34,690 nucleotides of DNA from Gammaproteobacteria bacterium (GCA_030066665.1 JASJBD010000053.1:1-34690), one strand, 5' to 3'; positions 1 through 7,888 are shown, numbered from the stretch's first letter. A program made the numbers and translations. The notes: a model not told the origin generated them from the sequence alone.

Positions 1-93
1 CTGCCTGACGGCTGCACCGAACCGACTTTTTCCTCTGCTACCCTTAGCGCCGGTTCAATAATGAGCGCGAAAACCGCTGATGAGGGCTCAAGG

Positions 94-750
94 ATGCTGC
101 CGAACCTGACCGCTAACGAAGTCCGCGTCATTGGTTGCCTGATGGAAAAATCCGTGGTGACACCGGATCAGTATCCATTGACGTTGAATGCTTTGACCAA
201 CGCCTGCAATCAGAAATCCAGCCGCAACCCGGTTATGGCATTGGAGCCGGGCAAAGTGGAGCGCACGGTCCGTGACCTGGAGGCCAAACATCTCGTGCGC
301 GTGGAAGAGAATTTCAAGTCCGGGGTGGCAAAATACCGGCAGCGATTCTGTAACACGCGCCTGGCCGACTATCAGTTTGACCCGCCAGAGTTTGCCGTTA
401 TCTGCGTGCTCTTGCTCCGCGGTGCGCAGACGCCGGGGGAGCTGCGGTCGCGCAGCGGGCGCCTGCATACCTTTGCTGACAACGCCGCGGTCGTGACGGT
501 GCTCACCGCGCTACTTGAGCGGGAGCGCGATCCCCTGGTGGTGAAATTGCCGCGCACCCCGGGGCGCAGAGACGCAGAGTATATGCACCTGTTCTCCGGG
601 CCTGTTGACGTTGCGGCACACGCCAAACAGGCGCCGGCGGCGAGGCCGGCCGGGACGTCGGCGCGCGGCAATGTGGCTGAGTTGGAACAGCGAGTCAGTC
701 GGCTGGAAGCCGAAGTCGCCGAGCTCAAGAAACAATTGAAGACATCCTGA
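94..750 (+). CDS. yceH: YceH/DUF480 family protein
   Basis: The 218-residue protein matches the DUF480 (YceH) family, which folds as two winged-helix units and has no firmly established function. The N-terminus shows the family signature: LTANEVRVIGCLMEKS, then TPDQYPLTLNALTNACNQKS and NPVM. A second winged helix follows (AVICVLLLRGAQTPGELRSRSGRLHTF). The C-terminus, after an Ala/Pro linker, is a short coiled coil of Glu/Leu heptads. An in-frame ATG exists at 61, but only the ATG at 94 has a Shine-Dalgarno-like GAGGG (82-86) seven bases upstream. Starting there gives a length close to the E. coli protein (about 215 residues). The following gene starts 54 bases downstream on the same strand. 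Family assignment is secure; the start is an inference. Confidence 0.9.
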   Translation: MLPNLTANEVRVIGCLMEKSVVTPDQYPLTLNALTNACNQKSSRNPVMALEPGKVERTVRDLEAKHLVRVEENFKSGVAKYRQRFCNTRLADYQFDPPEFAVICVLLLRGAQTPGELRSRSGRLHTFADNAAVVTVLTALLERERDPLVVKLPRTPGRRDAEYMHLFSGPVDVAAHAKQAPAARPAGTSARGNVAELEQRVSRLEAEVAELKKQLKTS

Positions 751-804
751 TAATGCAGAATATACTGGGTACCTTGTCCGCTGCTCTCAGATAAGGGGCA
801 ACTC

Positions 805-1872
805 ATGATTGACTTGCAAAGAACGTTGAACCTCATCACCGGCGGCATGTTCGACCCGGAACAGACCTGGCGCGCTTACCTGCCGGAGGCGGAAAACTGG
901 CAGCAGACGGTCTTCTTGCTCACCGGCCCACTGATCATCTTCGCCGCGGTGGCCGCCTATATGATTGGCTTTCTCGGCAGCGGCGTTTCGCTATTCGGGT
1001 TTCGCCCCACGATCGTCTCGACGATCCTGACCATTATTACCTCGGCGATTGGCACCGCTGTCGTTGCGTTCGTGGTCAGTGCGCTCGCGGGCGCCTTTGG
1101 GGGCAAAAACAATTTCGCGCTGGGCCTGGCCGCGATTACGTTCGCCTTTATCCCCGGTTATTTGGGTCAGGCGGTCACGTGGTTGCCCTGGGTAGGCGGG
1201 TTGCTGGCACTGGGCCTGTTTGTCTACGGACTGGTGCTGCTGTGGAAAATCATACCCATCTATTTGGCCGTGCCGGATGAAAAACGCGTCGGTCACTACA
1301 TTCTGTCCCTCGTGGCAACCATCGCGGCCATGTTTGTGCTCTCCATAACAATCGGTCGAAGTCTATACCCGTCAATGGGCGGGCCTTCTTTCGGCGACAT
1401 ATCGGAGCGACCGATGCCCGGTTCGCCAGCTGGTACGGGCATGTTGGGAGGCATGGCCCGCCAGGCCGAATTGATGGGAGCAGCGCAGGAAGACAGCTAC
1501 GACCCACCTGCCAACGGCCGTTTGAGCGAAGACCAGGTGCGCGAATTCATTCGCGTGATGCAGCGCACGGAAGAACTGCAACAAGAAAAGGCGGCGCGTT
1601 TGCAGGAGCTTGCGGAAAAAGCGGACGAGGACGCAGGAATTTCATTGGACGAGCTGGGCGGCATGATGAGCGGCCTATCAGAGGTCACCGGCCTGCAGAC
1701 CACAGAAATCGAAGTCGTTAAATCAGCGGGTGGCAATTGGGCGGAGCACCAATGGGTGCGCGAATCGCTGCGCACCGCTTGGATCCAAAAAGACATTAAT
1801 GATGCAGTCGCGCACAATTTCGGCCTCTACCAGGAATTCGAAGCCGAGCTGTCGAAATACATCGTGCGCTGA
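805..1872 (+). CDS. Yip1-like multipass inner-membrane protein with soluble C-terminal region
   Basis: The 355-residue protein has five hydrophobic segments in residues 35-200 (LTGPLIIFAAVAAYMIGFL, STILTIITSAIGTAVVAFVV, and further ones), resembling the Yip1/DUF1282 membrane family. Residues 100-130 carry an FALGLAAITFAFIPGYLG stretch typical of that family. The C-terminal third, from about residue 205, is Gly/Met/Pro-rich and then helical and charged (RLSEDQVREFIRVMQRTEELQQEK), ending in a domain probably exposed to the cytoplasm. The ATG is preceded by AGGGG nine bases upstream. No catalytic motif is visible and the role is unknown. Yip1-type proteins in bacteria have been loosely linked to membrane organisation, but nothing here tests that. 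Confidence 0.7.
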   Translation: MIDLQRTLNLITGGMFDPEQTWRAYLPEAENWQQTVFLLTGPLIIFAAVAAYMIGFLGSGVSLFGFRPTIVSTILTIITSAIGTAVVAFVVSALAGAFGGKNNFALGLAAITFAFIPGYLGQAVTWLPWVGGLLALGLFVYGLVLLWKIIPIYLAVPDEKRVGHYILSLVATIAAMFVLSITIGRSLYPSMGGPSFGDISERPMPGSPAGTGMLGGMARQAELMGAAQEDSYDPPANGRLSEDQVREFIRVMQRTEELQQEKAARLQELAEKADEDAGISLDELGGMMSGLSEVTGLQTTEIEVVKSAGGNWAEHQWVRESLRTAWIQKDINDAVAHNFGLYQEFEAELSKYIVR

Positions 1873-2115
1873 CCAGGGCGGGCCGCCATTGCATTGATGC
1901 TGACCGCAACAGGGATCAAGCCGATTGCCTTAATTGGCCCCCGGTTGATCATTTTGGAGCCGATTGCTGTATAGTCCGCGCGTCTCTGGCGCACCTCGGT
2001 CTGCGCCTTTACTCCGGCCCGCCATCTCGCGGCGCCCGAAACACCCCCAATTTCCCGCCTGGACCGAACCACGCATTGGTATGCGACTGGATCAGGCACT
2101 GGAGCAAGCATTCCA
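1873..2115. other. intergenic region before rhlE
   Basis: These 243 bases hold no convincing gene; the open frame from 1964 is out of frame with rhlE and lacks a start signal. A weak promoter (TTGATC at 1945-1950, TATAGT at 1970-1975, 19-base spacer) may drive rhlE, giving a leader of about 135 bases. No riboswitch or cold-shock motif was recognised. Confidence 0.35.
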
Positions 2116-3402
2116 ATGTTATTCAAAGATCTCGGCCTGTCGGCCGAACTGCTGCGTGCGATCAGCGAACAGGGCTATAGCGAAGCCACGCCGATTCAGC
2201 AGCAGGCCATTCCCGTCGTGCTCGCAGGCCGCGACATCCTGGCCGGCGCCCAAACCGGCACCGGCAAAACTGCCGGGTTTACCCTGCCGATTCTGCAACG
2301 CCTGCAACTGGCGGGCGCGCCGGGCGATTACCCGCGCGTGCTGATTCTCACCCCCACCCGCGAGCTCGCGGCCCAGGTGGAACAGAGCGTCACCGACTAC
2401 GGGCGGCATCTGCCGTACCGCTCGCTGACCATTTTCGGTGGGGTGAGCATCAATCCGCAGAAGGATAAGCTGCGGCGGGGCGCCGACATCGTCGTCGCCA
2501 CGCCCGGCCGGCTGCTCGACCACGTGCAGCAGCAGACCATCGATCTGTCCGCGGTGGAAATACTCGTGCTCGATGAAGCCGATCGCATGCTCGATATGGG
2601 CTTCATCCGCGACATGCGCCGTATTTTCAAGGTGCTGCCCAAAAAGCGGCAGACGCTGCTGTTCTCGGCCACCTTCAGTCAGGAGATCCGCCAGCTCGCC
2701 AACGACCTGCTGCACCAGCCGGCCGAAGTGCAGGCGACGCCGCAGAATACGACAGTCGAGACCGTCAGCCAGGTGGTGTATCCGGTCGACAAGCACCGCA
2801 AACGCGAACTGCTGTCACACCGCATCGGTGCCGGCAACTGGCAACAGGTACTGGTGTTCACGCGCACCAAGCACGGCGCCAACCGCCTGGCCAAACAGCT
2901 CGACCAGGACGGCATCCGGGCGACGGCCATTCACGGTAACAAGTCGCAGGGGGCCCGCACCCGGGCGTTGGCGCAGTTCAAAGCCGGCCAGGTGCGGGTG
3001 CTGGTGGCGACCGATATCGCTGCCCGCGGGCTCGACATCGACAAACTGCCGCATGTGGTGAATTACGAGTTGCCCAACGTGCCGGAAGATTACGTGCACC
3101 GCATCGGCCGCACCGCACGCGCCGGGCAGCACGGCCATGCGGTGTCACTGGTCAGTCACGACGAGCAGAAACTGCTGCGGGATATCGAGCGGCTGTTGAG
3201 AACCAAAATAGACCAGGAATTCCTCGCCGGCTACGAGCCGGAACACTGGAGTGATGACTCGTTCAAGAAACCCGCTGCCGGCAAGCAACCCGGCCAGCGG
3301 CGTCGCGGGCCGCAGCCGGCGGTTAATTCAGCGGCCAAACCGGGCGGCGGTCGCAGGCGCCGGCGGCGCCGGCGGCCGGCAGCCAGTCCCGCGGCACACT
3401 AA
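2116..3402 (+). CDS. rhlE: DEAD-box ATP-dependent RNA helicase, RhlE type
   Basis: The 428-residue protein contains the full DEAD-box set in order: Q motif ([14 protein letters not shown]), motif I AQTGTGKT, Ia PTRELA, Ib TPGR, II DEAD, III SAT, V ARGLDID and [12 protein letters not shown]. It unwinds RNA duplexes using ATP in the cytoplasm. RhlE proteins act in ribosome assembly and RNA turnover, often under cold or stress. The MLFKDLGLS start and the basic Gly/Arg/Pro-rich tail (about residues 385-428) fit RhlE rather than DbpA or SrmB. A longer frame opens at 1964, but homology begins at the ATG at 2116. The downstream small basic and RRM genes suggest an RNA-handling neighbourhood. The 243-base upstream gap contains a possible -10 (TATAGT, 1970-1975). 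Confidence 0.93.
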   Translation: MLFKDLGLSAELLRAISEQGYSEATPIQQQAIPVVLAGRDILAGAQTGTGKTAGFTLPILQRLQLAGAPGDYPRVLILTPTRELAAQVEQSVTDYGRHLPYRSLTIFGGVSINPQKDKLRRGADIVVATPGRLLDHVQQQTIDLSAVEILVLDEADRMLDMGFIRDMRRIFKVLPKKRQTLLFSATFSQEIRQLANDLLHQPAEVQATPQNTTVETVSQVVYPVDKHRKRELLSHRIGAGNWQQVLVFTRTKHGANRLAKQLDQDGIRATAIHGNKSQGARTRALAQFKAGQVRVLVATDIAARGLDIDKLPHVVNYELPNVPEDYVHRIGRTARAGQHGHAVSLVSHDEQKLLRDIERLLRTKIDQEFLAGYEPEHWSDDSFKKPAAGKQPGQRRRGPQPAVNSAAKPGGGRRRRRRRRPAASPAAH

Positions 3403-3577
3403 GGAGAACAGATTATCCAACGGCGGCGGTGTGTTGGCATCGTTGTGTAACCTGCCTGTACTTGGTCCTGCAGGTGGCGTATCGTGCAGGCCGTATCGCG
3501 TCGTTATAAGAGCCCGTCGGTTCCTGAAGCCCACATCCTCTCTTAGCGGCAATCAGCCGCAACAGAGGATCTGATCG

Positions 3578-3766
3578 ATGGCGAGACGCACTCCACAGAC
3601 TCAGGCCAAGCGCGAGCGCGAATTGGCAAAGGCCAGGAAACGTCAGGAAAAAATCGCCCGCCGCGAGCAACGCAAGGCGCTGCGTGAACAGGGCGCGAGC
3701 AAGCCGGCTGACGAGCCGGATCAACCGCGGGAAGACACGAATGCTGACGAGCCAGGCTCGGCTTAG
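3578..3766 (+). CDS. small highly charged basic protein
   Basis: This 62-residue protein is nearly all Arg, Lys, Glu, Gln and Ala in its first 40 residues (AKRERELAKARKRQEKIARR), followed by an acidic Pro/Asp/Glu tail. It would form a single long charged helix, possibly RNA- or ribosome-associated. The start is supported by AGAGGA at 3564-3569, about eight bases upstream. It sits between an RNA helicase and an RRM protein on the same strand. I do not recognise a named family. Its low-complexity composition means it could be over-called, but the start signal and gene spacing favour a real gene. Confidence 0.6.
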   Translation: MARRTPQTQAKRERELAKARKRQEKIARREQRKALREQGASKPADEPDQPREDTNADEPGSA

Positions 3767-3837
3767 CCGGCTCCCGGCGACCGTGGCAACAACCGGCCGG
3801 ATCCCCGCGCATGAGTCCCGTATATAGGTATCACGCC

Positions 3838-4119
3838 ATGACCAGGATGGTGGTGCGTAACCTGGCGCCGAATACGACGGCAGAAGCGCTCAATTCGATG
3901 TTCGCAGAGCACGGTGCCGTGCACTCCGTCAAGTTGATCACCGACGTGATGACGGGCCGCTGTGGCGGCGTGGCGTATGTCACCATCGATGAGCGGGTTA
4001 CCGGTGCCGCCCGTGACGCACTCGATGGCAGTCGTCACGAGGGACGCGTTATCGAGGTCAGCATCGAGAAAAAATCCGTGTGGACGGTCGGGCAGGGCAA
4101 CAGCACCGCCTCCAGATAA
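3838..4119 (+). CDS. RNA-recognition-motif (RRM) protein
   Basis: The 93-residue protein is one RRM domain. RNP2 is MVVRNL at residues 4-9, and RNP1-like RCGGVAYVTI lies at about 41-50. A central helix (AEALNSMFAEHGAVHSVKLI) and a terminal strand (HEGRVIEVSIEKK) complete the fold. RNP1 keeps only one aromatic residue (Y47) where two or three are typical, so RNA stacking may be weaker. Bacterial single-RRM proteins bind single-stranded RNA and are often cold-induced. The ATG at 3838 has AGGT at 3826-3829; an upstream in-frame ATG at 3811 has no ribosome-binding signal. The next gene starts three bases after its stop, so the two are probably co-translated. It follows rhlE by about 435 bases. 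Confidence 0.8.
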   Translation: MTRMVVRNLAPNTTAEALNSMFAEHGAVHSVKLITDVMTGRCGGVAYVTIDERVTGAARDALDGSRHEGRVIEVSIEKKSVWTVGQGNSTASR

Positions 4120-4122
4120 TTC

Positions 4123-4398
4123 ATGTATTCCCGCGCCAAAGGCCAAGCCATCACACCTGACGATCCGTTCGAGCTGGTCGCAGTGAAGAGCTGTAAGCCG
4201 CCCGATAACGGCGCGTCTGGCGCCTGGTGTGAGTACACGATAGCGCAGGGGGACAACCTGATTACCTGCGTTCGCCAGGGTTCGCGCACCGTGGTCAAGA
4301 ATGCTGCCACGGAAATCGTGGCGGTGCTGAACGACCGCCGCGTCACGCGCCGCGGCCGCACGCACCTGGTGCTCCAGGGCAATAAAAACCGCGGGTAG
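4123..4398 (+). CDS. conserved small hypothetical protein
   Basis: The 91-residue protein has a compact alpha/beta look: KSCKPPDNGASGAWCEYTIAQGDN, then NLITCVRQGSRTVVKNAATEIVAVLNDRR and a basic tail RRGRTHLVLQGNKNRG. There are three cysteines and no signal peptide or membrane segment. The pattern 'IxCxRxGSxxxVxxxAxxIVxxLNxRR' reminds me of small uncharacterised gammaproteobacterial proteins, but I cannot name the family. It begins three bases after the RRM gene and is probably co-transcribed with it, which hints at an RNA-related role by association only. It converges on endonuclease V 24 bases downstream. Confidence 0.6.
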   Translation: MYSRAKGQAITPDDPFELVAVKSCKPPDNGASGAWCEYTIAQGDNLITCVRQGSRTVVKNAATEIVAVLNDRRVTRRGRTHLVLQGNKNRG

Positions 4399-4422
4399 CA
4401 TCGGTCAACATGTTGGCAACGC

Positions 4423-5097
4423 TCACGGTTGGGACGCGAGGCGATGCGCCCAGCGGGTGGTCTCGGGCAGCCGGTAACGGGTGGTACAGCGCAGGACATA
4501 GTCGACCGCGGTGGCCAGGCTGACCCGGTGACCGATGGAGACATACAGTGGACTGACGTTGGTGCGCGAGCGCACGACGGCGCCAATGATTTCATCCTGA
4601 TCGAGCAACGGTACCCACGCGCCTTTCTCCGGCGGGAGGGCATCGTGTTCGCCGAGTAGGCGTGATTTGGCCACACCAATCGTCGCCAAGCCGGTCAACA
4701 AGCCCAGATGGCAGGCGAGCCCGAACCGCCGCGGGTGCGCCAGGCCCTGACCGTCGCACAGGATCAAATCGGGTACGGTCGTGAGCCCGTCCAGGGCCTG
4801 CAGGATGGCGGGCAATTCCCGAAAGGAGAGGTAGCCCGGCACATACGGGAATGCACTGGGGCAAACAATGGTCTGCTGATCGCATAACTCCAGCGCGGGA
4901 AAGCTCAGCACGGCGACTGCCGCACGAATGGTGGTCGCTTGTTTGGCGGCACCGACGTCGACGCCCGCGACAAAGCGCACGGGCCCGAGTGCATCCTCCC
5001 GGATCACCTGGTCGCGCAGCGATTCCTGCAGCGCACGGGCGGAGGGGACGTCGGTGGGCCAGGGTGGTGGTTGGTTTGACGCAGTGTTTCTTTGCAT
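4423..5097 (-). CDS. nfi: endonuclease V (deoxyinosine 3' endonuclease)
   Basis: The 224-residue protein aligns along its length with E. coli Nfi (223 residues), which nicks DNA near deoxyinosine produced by adenine deamination. Visible landmarks are VIREDALG near the N-terminus, the first catalytic acid in [19 protein letters not shown] (the PYIPGFLSFRE wedge and catalytic Glu), [13 protein letters not shown] (second catalytic Asp) and [11 protein letters not shown] (active-site Lys). [14 protein letters not shown] and [15 protein letters not shown] close the protein. No strong Shine-Dalgarno sequence precedes the ATG, but the length fits. It is transcribed divergently from the toxin-antitoxin pair across a 53-base intergenic gap, part of a segment resembling the one before the Fpg-family gene. 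Confidence 0.95.
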   Translation of the reverse strand: MQRNTASNQPPPWPTDVPSARALQESLRDQVIREDALGPVRFVAGVDVGAAKQATTIRAAVAVLSFPALELCDQQTIVCPSAFPYVPGYLSFRELPAILQALDGLTTVPDLILCDGQGLAHPRRFGLACHLGLLTGLATIGVAKSRLLGEHDALPPEKGAWVPLLDQDEIIGAVVRSRTNVSPLYVSIGHRVSLATAVDYVLRCTTRYRLPETTRWAHRLASQP

Positions 5098-5146
5098 TTC
5101 GCACGCATTCGCGGCGTGCCGGGCCGCTGCGGCGATGGTAGCCTAA
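5094..5146. repeat. copy 1 of a 53-base divergent-promoter segment
   Basis: Aligned without gaps to 13605-13657, 40 of 53 positions are identical. The first 14 bases (GCATTTCGCACGCA), an internal CGTGCC and the closing TAGCCTAA are exactly shared. Both copies lie between a minus-strand gene on the left and a plus-strand gene on the right. TAGCCT (5139-5144) could be a plus-strand -10 box; it ends six bases before the antitoxin ATG, which would make that message nearly leaderless. Confidence 0.55.
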
Positions 5147-5190
5147 GTGCATGGCCAGGAAAGCAGCAGATGTGTATCGGGACGCGCTTG
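5132..5190 (+). repeat. direct repeat, upstream copy (antitoxin start)
   Basis: Bases 5151-5190 match 5738-5777 at 36 of 40 positions. Similarity continues weakly upstream (13 of 20), including a shared TAG(C/A)CT box exactly six bases before each ATG. The repeat covers the probable promoter and the first 13 codons of the antitoxin. The copies are 587 bases apart and bracket the toxin-antitoxin pair. Confidence 0.8.
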
Positions 5191-5387
5191 CTCTGAGCGA
5201 GGAAGAGCGTGAGGAGTTGCTTCGTTTACTGACGATGCAGGCGGACGACGGCTGGGGCAGCCCCGAGATCAAGCAGGCGTGGATGGAGGAGATCGCGCGC
5301 CGAGAGAAGCTTTATGCCGAGGGCAAGATGAAGACCATTCCGGCCGAACAGGTATTCGCTGAGGCACGCAGATTGCTCGATGAATGA
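5151..5387 (+). CDS. antitoxin of a type II toxin-antitoxin pair (addiction-module component family)
   Basis: The 78-residue protein resembles the small addiction-module antitoxins that precede ParE/RelE toxins. It has a helical N-terminus (ADVYRDALALSEEEREELLRLL), then the family-typical 'W..EI..R......G....IPAEQVFAEARRLL' C-terminal pattern. It should neutralise the next protein and probably repress the shared promoter. Its TGA overlaps the toxin ATG (ATGA, 5384-5387), so translation is coupled. No Shine-Dalgarno sequence is visible, and the putative -10 (TAGCCT) ends six bases before the ATG, suggesting a leaderless message. Its first 14 residues are nearly duplicated at the start of the phytanoyl-CoA dioxygenase-like gene downstream. 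Confidence 0.85.
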   Translation: MARKAADVYRDALALSEEEREELLRLLTMQADDGWGSPEIKQAWMEEIARREKLYAEGKMKTIPAEQVFAEARRLLDE

Positions 5388-5722
5388 TCTGTCGATTCGA
5401 CGATTCCGCGTCTGAGGAATTTCTCCGGGTCGTTCGCTACTACGCTCGGGAAGATCGTCGTCTCAGCGCCAGGCTAATTGAGGAATTGCACCGGACCGCG
5501 TCTCTGCTGGTCGACAATCCCAAACTCGGACGACGAGTCTCGGACGACTTTCGCCAGATACCGCTTCGGCGCTTTCCCTATTTCGTGATCTATCGGATCC
5601 AAGAAAGAAACCAAATGATTCGGCTCGTTGCCTTTGTCGATCAGCGACAGCAGCCGGGCGCGTGGCGCTTGCGCGTCGAAGAACCTGCGCCAGCATACGT
5701 GGCCATTCGCCGCGCGGCGTGA
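5384..5722 (+). CDS. RelE/ParE-superfamily toxin
   Basis: The 112-residue protein has the ParE/RelE fold signature: a first strand followed by SASEEFLRVVRYYARED, a long helix (RLSARLIEELHRTASLLVDNPKLGRRVS), then RQIPLRRFPYFVIYRIQERNQMIRLVAFVDQRQQPGAW. The strand pattern FPYFVIYRI with a following VAFV and basic/aromatic end is characteristic. ParE members poison DNA gyrase and RelE members cleave mRNA on the ribosome. I cannot say which applies, although the lack of an obvious RelE catalytic set and the 'LR.FPYFVIYR' pattern favour ParE-like. The start overlaps the antitoxin stop by four bases. The protein runs about 15 residues past the usual end of the family; this tail (EEPAPAYVAIRRAA) approaches the promoter repeat of the next gene. 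Confidence 0.87.
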   Translation: MICRFDDSASEEFLRVVRYYAREDRRLSARLIEELHRTASLLVDNPKLGRRVSDDFRQIPLRRFPYFVIYRIQERNQMIRLVAFVDQRQQPGAWRLRVEEPAPAYVAIRRAA

Positions 5723-5777
5723 TGTTAGACTTTTTGCATGGCTAAGAAAGCAGAAGATGTATATCGGGACGCGCTTG
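5719..5777 (+). repeat. direct repeat, downstream copy (phyH-like start)
   Basis: This is the counterpart of 5132-5190. It carries TAGACT (5726-5731) where the upstream copy has TAGCCT, the same six-base gap to the ATG at 5738, and the same opening codons (MAKKAEDVYRDAL against MARKAADVYRDAL). It overlaps the last codons of the toxin gene. Confidence 0.8.
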
Positions 5778-6547
5778 AAACCGATCAGGCCGCCGAATTT
5801 TTCGCGCAGCAGGGCTATTACCTGGCGCCAGGCGTCTTCCCGGAGGATGTGCTGCAGGGTCTGGAGGAAGACTTCGATCTGATCGTCGCCGGACTGACCG
5901 GCAGCGGTGAAGCGGTGAATGCGCGCTGGTCCGGCGAGGACGTGGATGCGCTCGACGGCGGCGCGTCCACGATCGTGCACACGCACAACGTGCAGCGTTA
6001 TTCATCGCGGTGGCTGCAAGCGCTGCAGCACGAGCGTTTTCTCGGCGTGGCCGAGAAACTGCTGGGGCCGGACATCGTGTTGCACCACACGAAGTTGTTT
6101 ATGAAACCGCCGCGGGAGGGCTCGCCGTTTCCGATCCACCAGGACTGGTGGTATTTCCCGACTGCGCACGACAGCATGCTCGCGGCGATTATCTTTCTGA
6201 CCGATGCCGACGCGGACGCCGGCGGCTTGTGCATATATCCGGGTTCCCACCGGCTCGGCCGGCTGCCCGACTCATCCGGCCTCGAGCCGTCGGATACCCT
6301 GCGTCCGTATCCGCTGGAACAGGCGACACCGGTTGGCGCGAAGCGCGGCGATGTGCTGTTTTTCAGTTACCTCACGCTGCACGGCTCGCCGCCGAATCGC
6401 TCCGACCGATGTCGCAAGACCGTGCTGGTGCAACTGCATAGCGGCAGCGATTACGTGCTGGACAACGACGAGGTGAATCACGTCAACGAGGCGCTGGTGC
6501 TGCGCGGCTGGAACCATCACATGACGCGGGAGCGCGCGAAGCGATGA
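5738..6547 (+). CDS. phytanoyl-CoA dioxygenase (PhyH) family Fe(II)/2-oxoglutarate oxygenase with antitoxin-derived leader
   Basis: The 269-residue protein has the PhyH fold. Residues 16-40 (DQAAEFFAQQGYYLAPGVFPEDVL) match the normal family start. The iron triad is H134-x-D136 (FPIHQDWWYF) and H215 (LTLHGSPPNRS), with a nearby Arg for 2-oxoglutarate. GGLCIYPGSHRLGRLP is the usual PhyH mid-domain motif. It probably hydroxylates a small molecule; the substrate is unknown. The first 13 or so residues copy the start of the antitoxin at 5151, with no alternative start codon next to the PhyH domain, so the reading frame appears to be a fusion of an antitoxin start to a PhyH body. A second oxygenase-like gene begins 13 bases after the stop. 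Confidence 0.88.
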   Translation: MAKKAEDVYRDALETDQAAEFFAQQGYYLAPGVFPEDVLQGLEEDFDLIVAGLTGSGEAVNARWSGEDVDALDGGASTIVHTHNVQRYSSRWLQALQHERFLGVAEKLLGPDIVLHHTKLFMKPPREGSPFPIHQDWWYFPTAHDSMLAAIIFLTDADADAGGLCIYPGSHRLGRLPDSSGLEPSDTLRPYPLEQATPVGAKRGDVLFFSYLTLHGSPPNRSDRCRKTVLVQLHSGSDYVLDNDEVNHVNEALVLRGWNHHMTRERAKR

Positions 6548-6560
6548 CCCGTGCCGGGCC

Positions 6561-7538
6561 ATGACCGGTTCAATGCACGTCACGGGCACGTTCAACTACC
6601 TCGACGAATCCATCGAGTCATCGCTTTATCGCAATGGTAAGGTGTATCTGCGCCGGGACACCGATGGGAATGACCGTGGCATGCACGGTCTGAAAAACGT
6701 CAAGAAGTCCATGCCAGTGTGCAATGCGCGCAATCGGCAAGCGGATGAGAGACCAACGCTGCACGGTATGGGCTTCGAGTTGCTGCATGAGCCCCTGGCT
6801 GAACCCGATCTTGATTTCTTCGCCCATGATCAAGTCGTCAGGCACTACTACCCGCACTGTGAGTCGATAATTGCGGCGGCCACGGGCGCCAGGGCATTCG
6901 CCTTCGATCACAATTTGCGTTCGGCCCCGGCGAAACAGGAACAGCAGCGTATTGTGGGCGGGCAGCATGTGCAGGAGCCACTGCAGCTGGTGCATGGCGA
7001 TTACACGTTAACGAGCGCGCCGCAGCGATTGCGTGATCTGACCAGGCCGCCGGGTCGCAATGACACGCTGCGGGGCGTGCTGGGTGCGGATGAAAGTTTG
7101 TTATCGGCCGAACAGGCGCAACACGCCCTTGCGGAGGGTGGGCGATTCGCGATCATCAATTTGTGGCGCAATATCGCCACCGAACCGGTGCAATCAAAAC
7201 CATTAGCGTTGTGTGACAGCCGCAGTGTCGATCCACAGGATCTCGTTGTATTCGAGATTCATTACGAAGACCGGATTGGCGAAAATTACTTCGCCAAACA
7301 TGCCGCCAGTCATCGCTGGTTCTATTACCCGGAAATGTCACGTGACGAAGCATTGCTGATCAAGCAATGGGACTCCAGCGGGCCCCTTGCTCAATCTGAA
7401 GGCAGACTGTCGGATGCAAGCGATATGAGTGCAGTCAGCACGTTTAGTTACCACAGCGCGTTCGAAGATCCAGGTACTCCGCCCGATGCACCGGACCGGC
7501 AGAGCATCGAGGTGCGCTGTATTGTGATATACGAATAA
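6561..7538 (+). CDS. CmcJ/NvfI-like oxidoreductase (Fe(II)/2-oxoglutarate oxygenase-like)
   Basis: The 325-residue protein resembles the CmcJ/NvfI/AsaB family, mostly known from fungal and actinobacterial secondary metabolism. Landmarks are TFNYL near the N-terminus, FAFDHNLR at about 113-120, VHGDYT at 144-149 (candidate H-x-D iron ligands H145 and D147), RFAIINLWRNI, the family-typical HRWFYYPEMSRDEALLIKQWDS near 270-290, then STFSYHSAFEDP, which may supply the distal His. It lies 13 bases after the PhyH-like gene on the same strand, so the pair is probably co-expressed and may act on the same or successive intermediates. An alternative ATG lies at 6573. The substrate is unknown. Confidence 0.78.
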   Translation: MTGSMHVTGTFNYLDESIESSLYRNGKVYLRRDTDGNDRGMHGLKNVKKSMPVCNARNRQADERPTLHGMGFELLHEPLAEPDLDFFAHDQVVRHYYPHCESIIAAATGARAFAFDHNLRSAPAKQEQQRIVGGQHVQEPLQLVHGDYTLTSAPQRLRDLTRPPGRNDTLRGVLGADESLLSAEQAQHALAEGGRFAIINLWRNIATEPVQSKPLALCDSRSVDPQDLVVFEIHYEDRIGENYFAKHAASHRWFYYPEMSRDEALLIKQWDSSGPLAQSEGRLSDASDMSAVSTFSYHSAFEDPGTPPDAPDRQSIEVRCIVIYE

Positions 7539-7552
7539 AGGGGCAGGGCTAG

Positions 7553-7888
7553 CTACTGACTTTGTTCCACCATGTATTCGACGGCCGCGCGGATCTCATC
7601 GTCGCTGCAGGTCTCACATTGGCCGCGCGCCAGCATTTCTCCAATGCCGGTGATCGTGTTGGTCGTCAGCTCATCGACCCCTTTCGGAATCAATTCTTTC
7701 CAGTCTTTCTTCTTGCCGACTTTGGGCGCGCCGGTGAAGAAACCACCGAAACCGCCGCTGTGGCAGTTGGCACAATGCGCCTCGTAGACCGCCTGGCCGG
7801 ACGGTTCAGCAGCGCTGTGATCGTCAGCAATGGCCAGCGTCGTGATGGCCAGGCCGGCCAGCGCAATCAGGAAACGGGTGCCGCGCAT
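7553..7888 (-). CDS. cytochrome c5-like periplasmic c-type cytochrome
   Basis: The 111-residue protein has a signal peptide (MRGTRFLIALAGLAITTLAIA, cleaved near AIADD), one heme-attachment motif CANCH, and the cytochrome c5 hallmarks: a Gly-rich GGFGGFFTGAPKVG loop, a Met ligand region (GEMLARGQC) and the C-terminal CETCSDDEIRAAVEYM segment, where two cysteines can form a disulfide. It should shuttle electrons in the periplasm. A strong GGGGAGGAG ribosome site precedes the ATG. It converges on the CmcJ-like gene 14 bases away and is followed in the upstream direction by the SOUL gene on the same strand, 84 bases apart. Confidence 0.9.
   Translation of the reverse strand: MRGTRFLIALAGLAITTLAIADDHSAAEPSGQAVYEAHCANCHSGGFGGFFTGAPKVGKKKDWKELIPKGVDELTTNTITGIGEMLARGQCETCSDDEIRAAVEYMVEQSQ

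Noticed and set aside
1..60. A promoter or preceding gene end before yceH
   Set aside because: No stop codon context, hairpin or clear -35/-10 pair could be supported in 60 bases.
2119..2796. Long minus-strand frame inside rhlE
   Set aside because: It lies opposite a clear helicase gene in GC-rich DNA and its translation has no recognisable domain; it is a shadow frame. The same applies to similar long frames such as 27651-29276 opposite the ankyrin gene.
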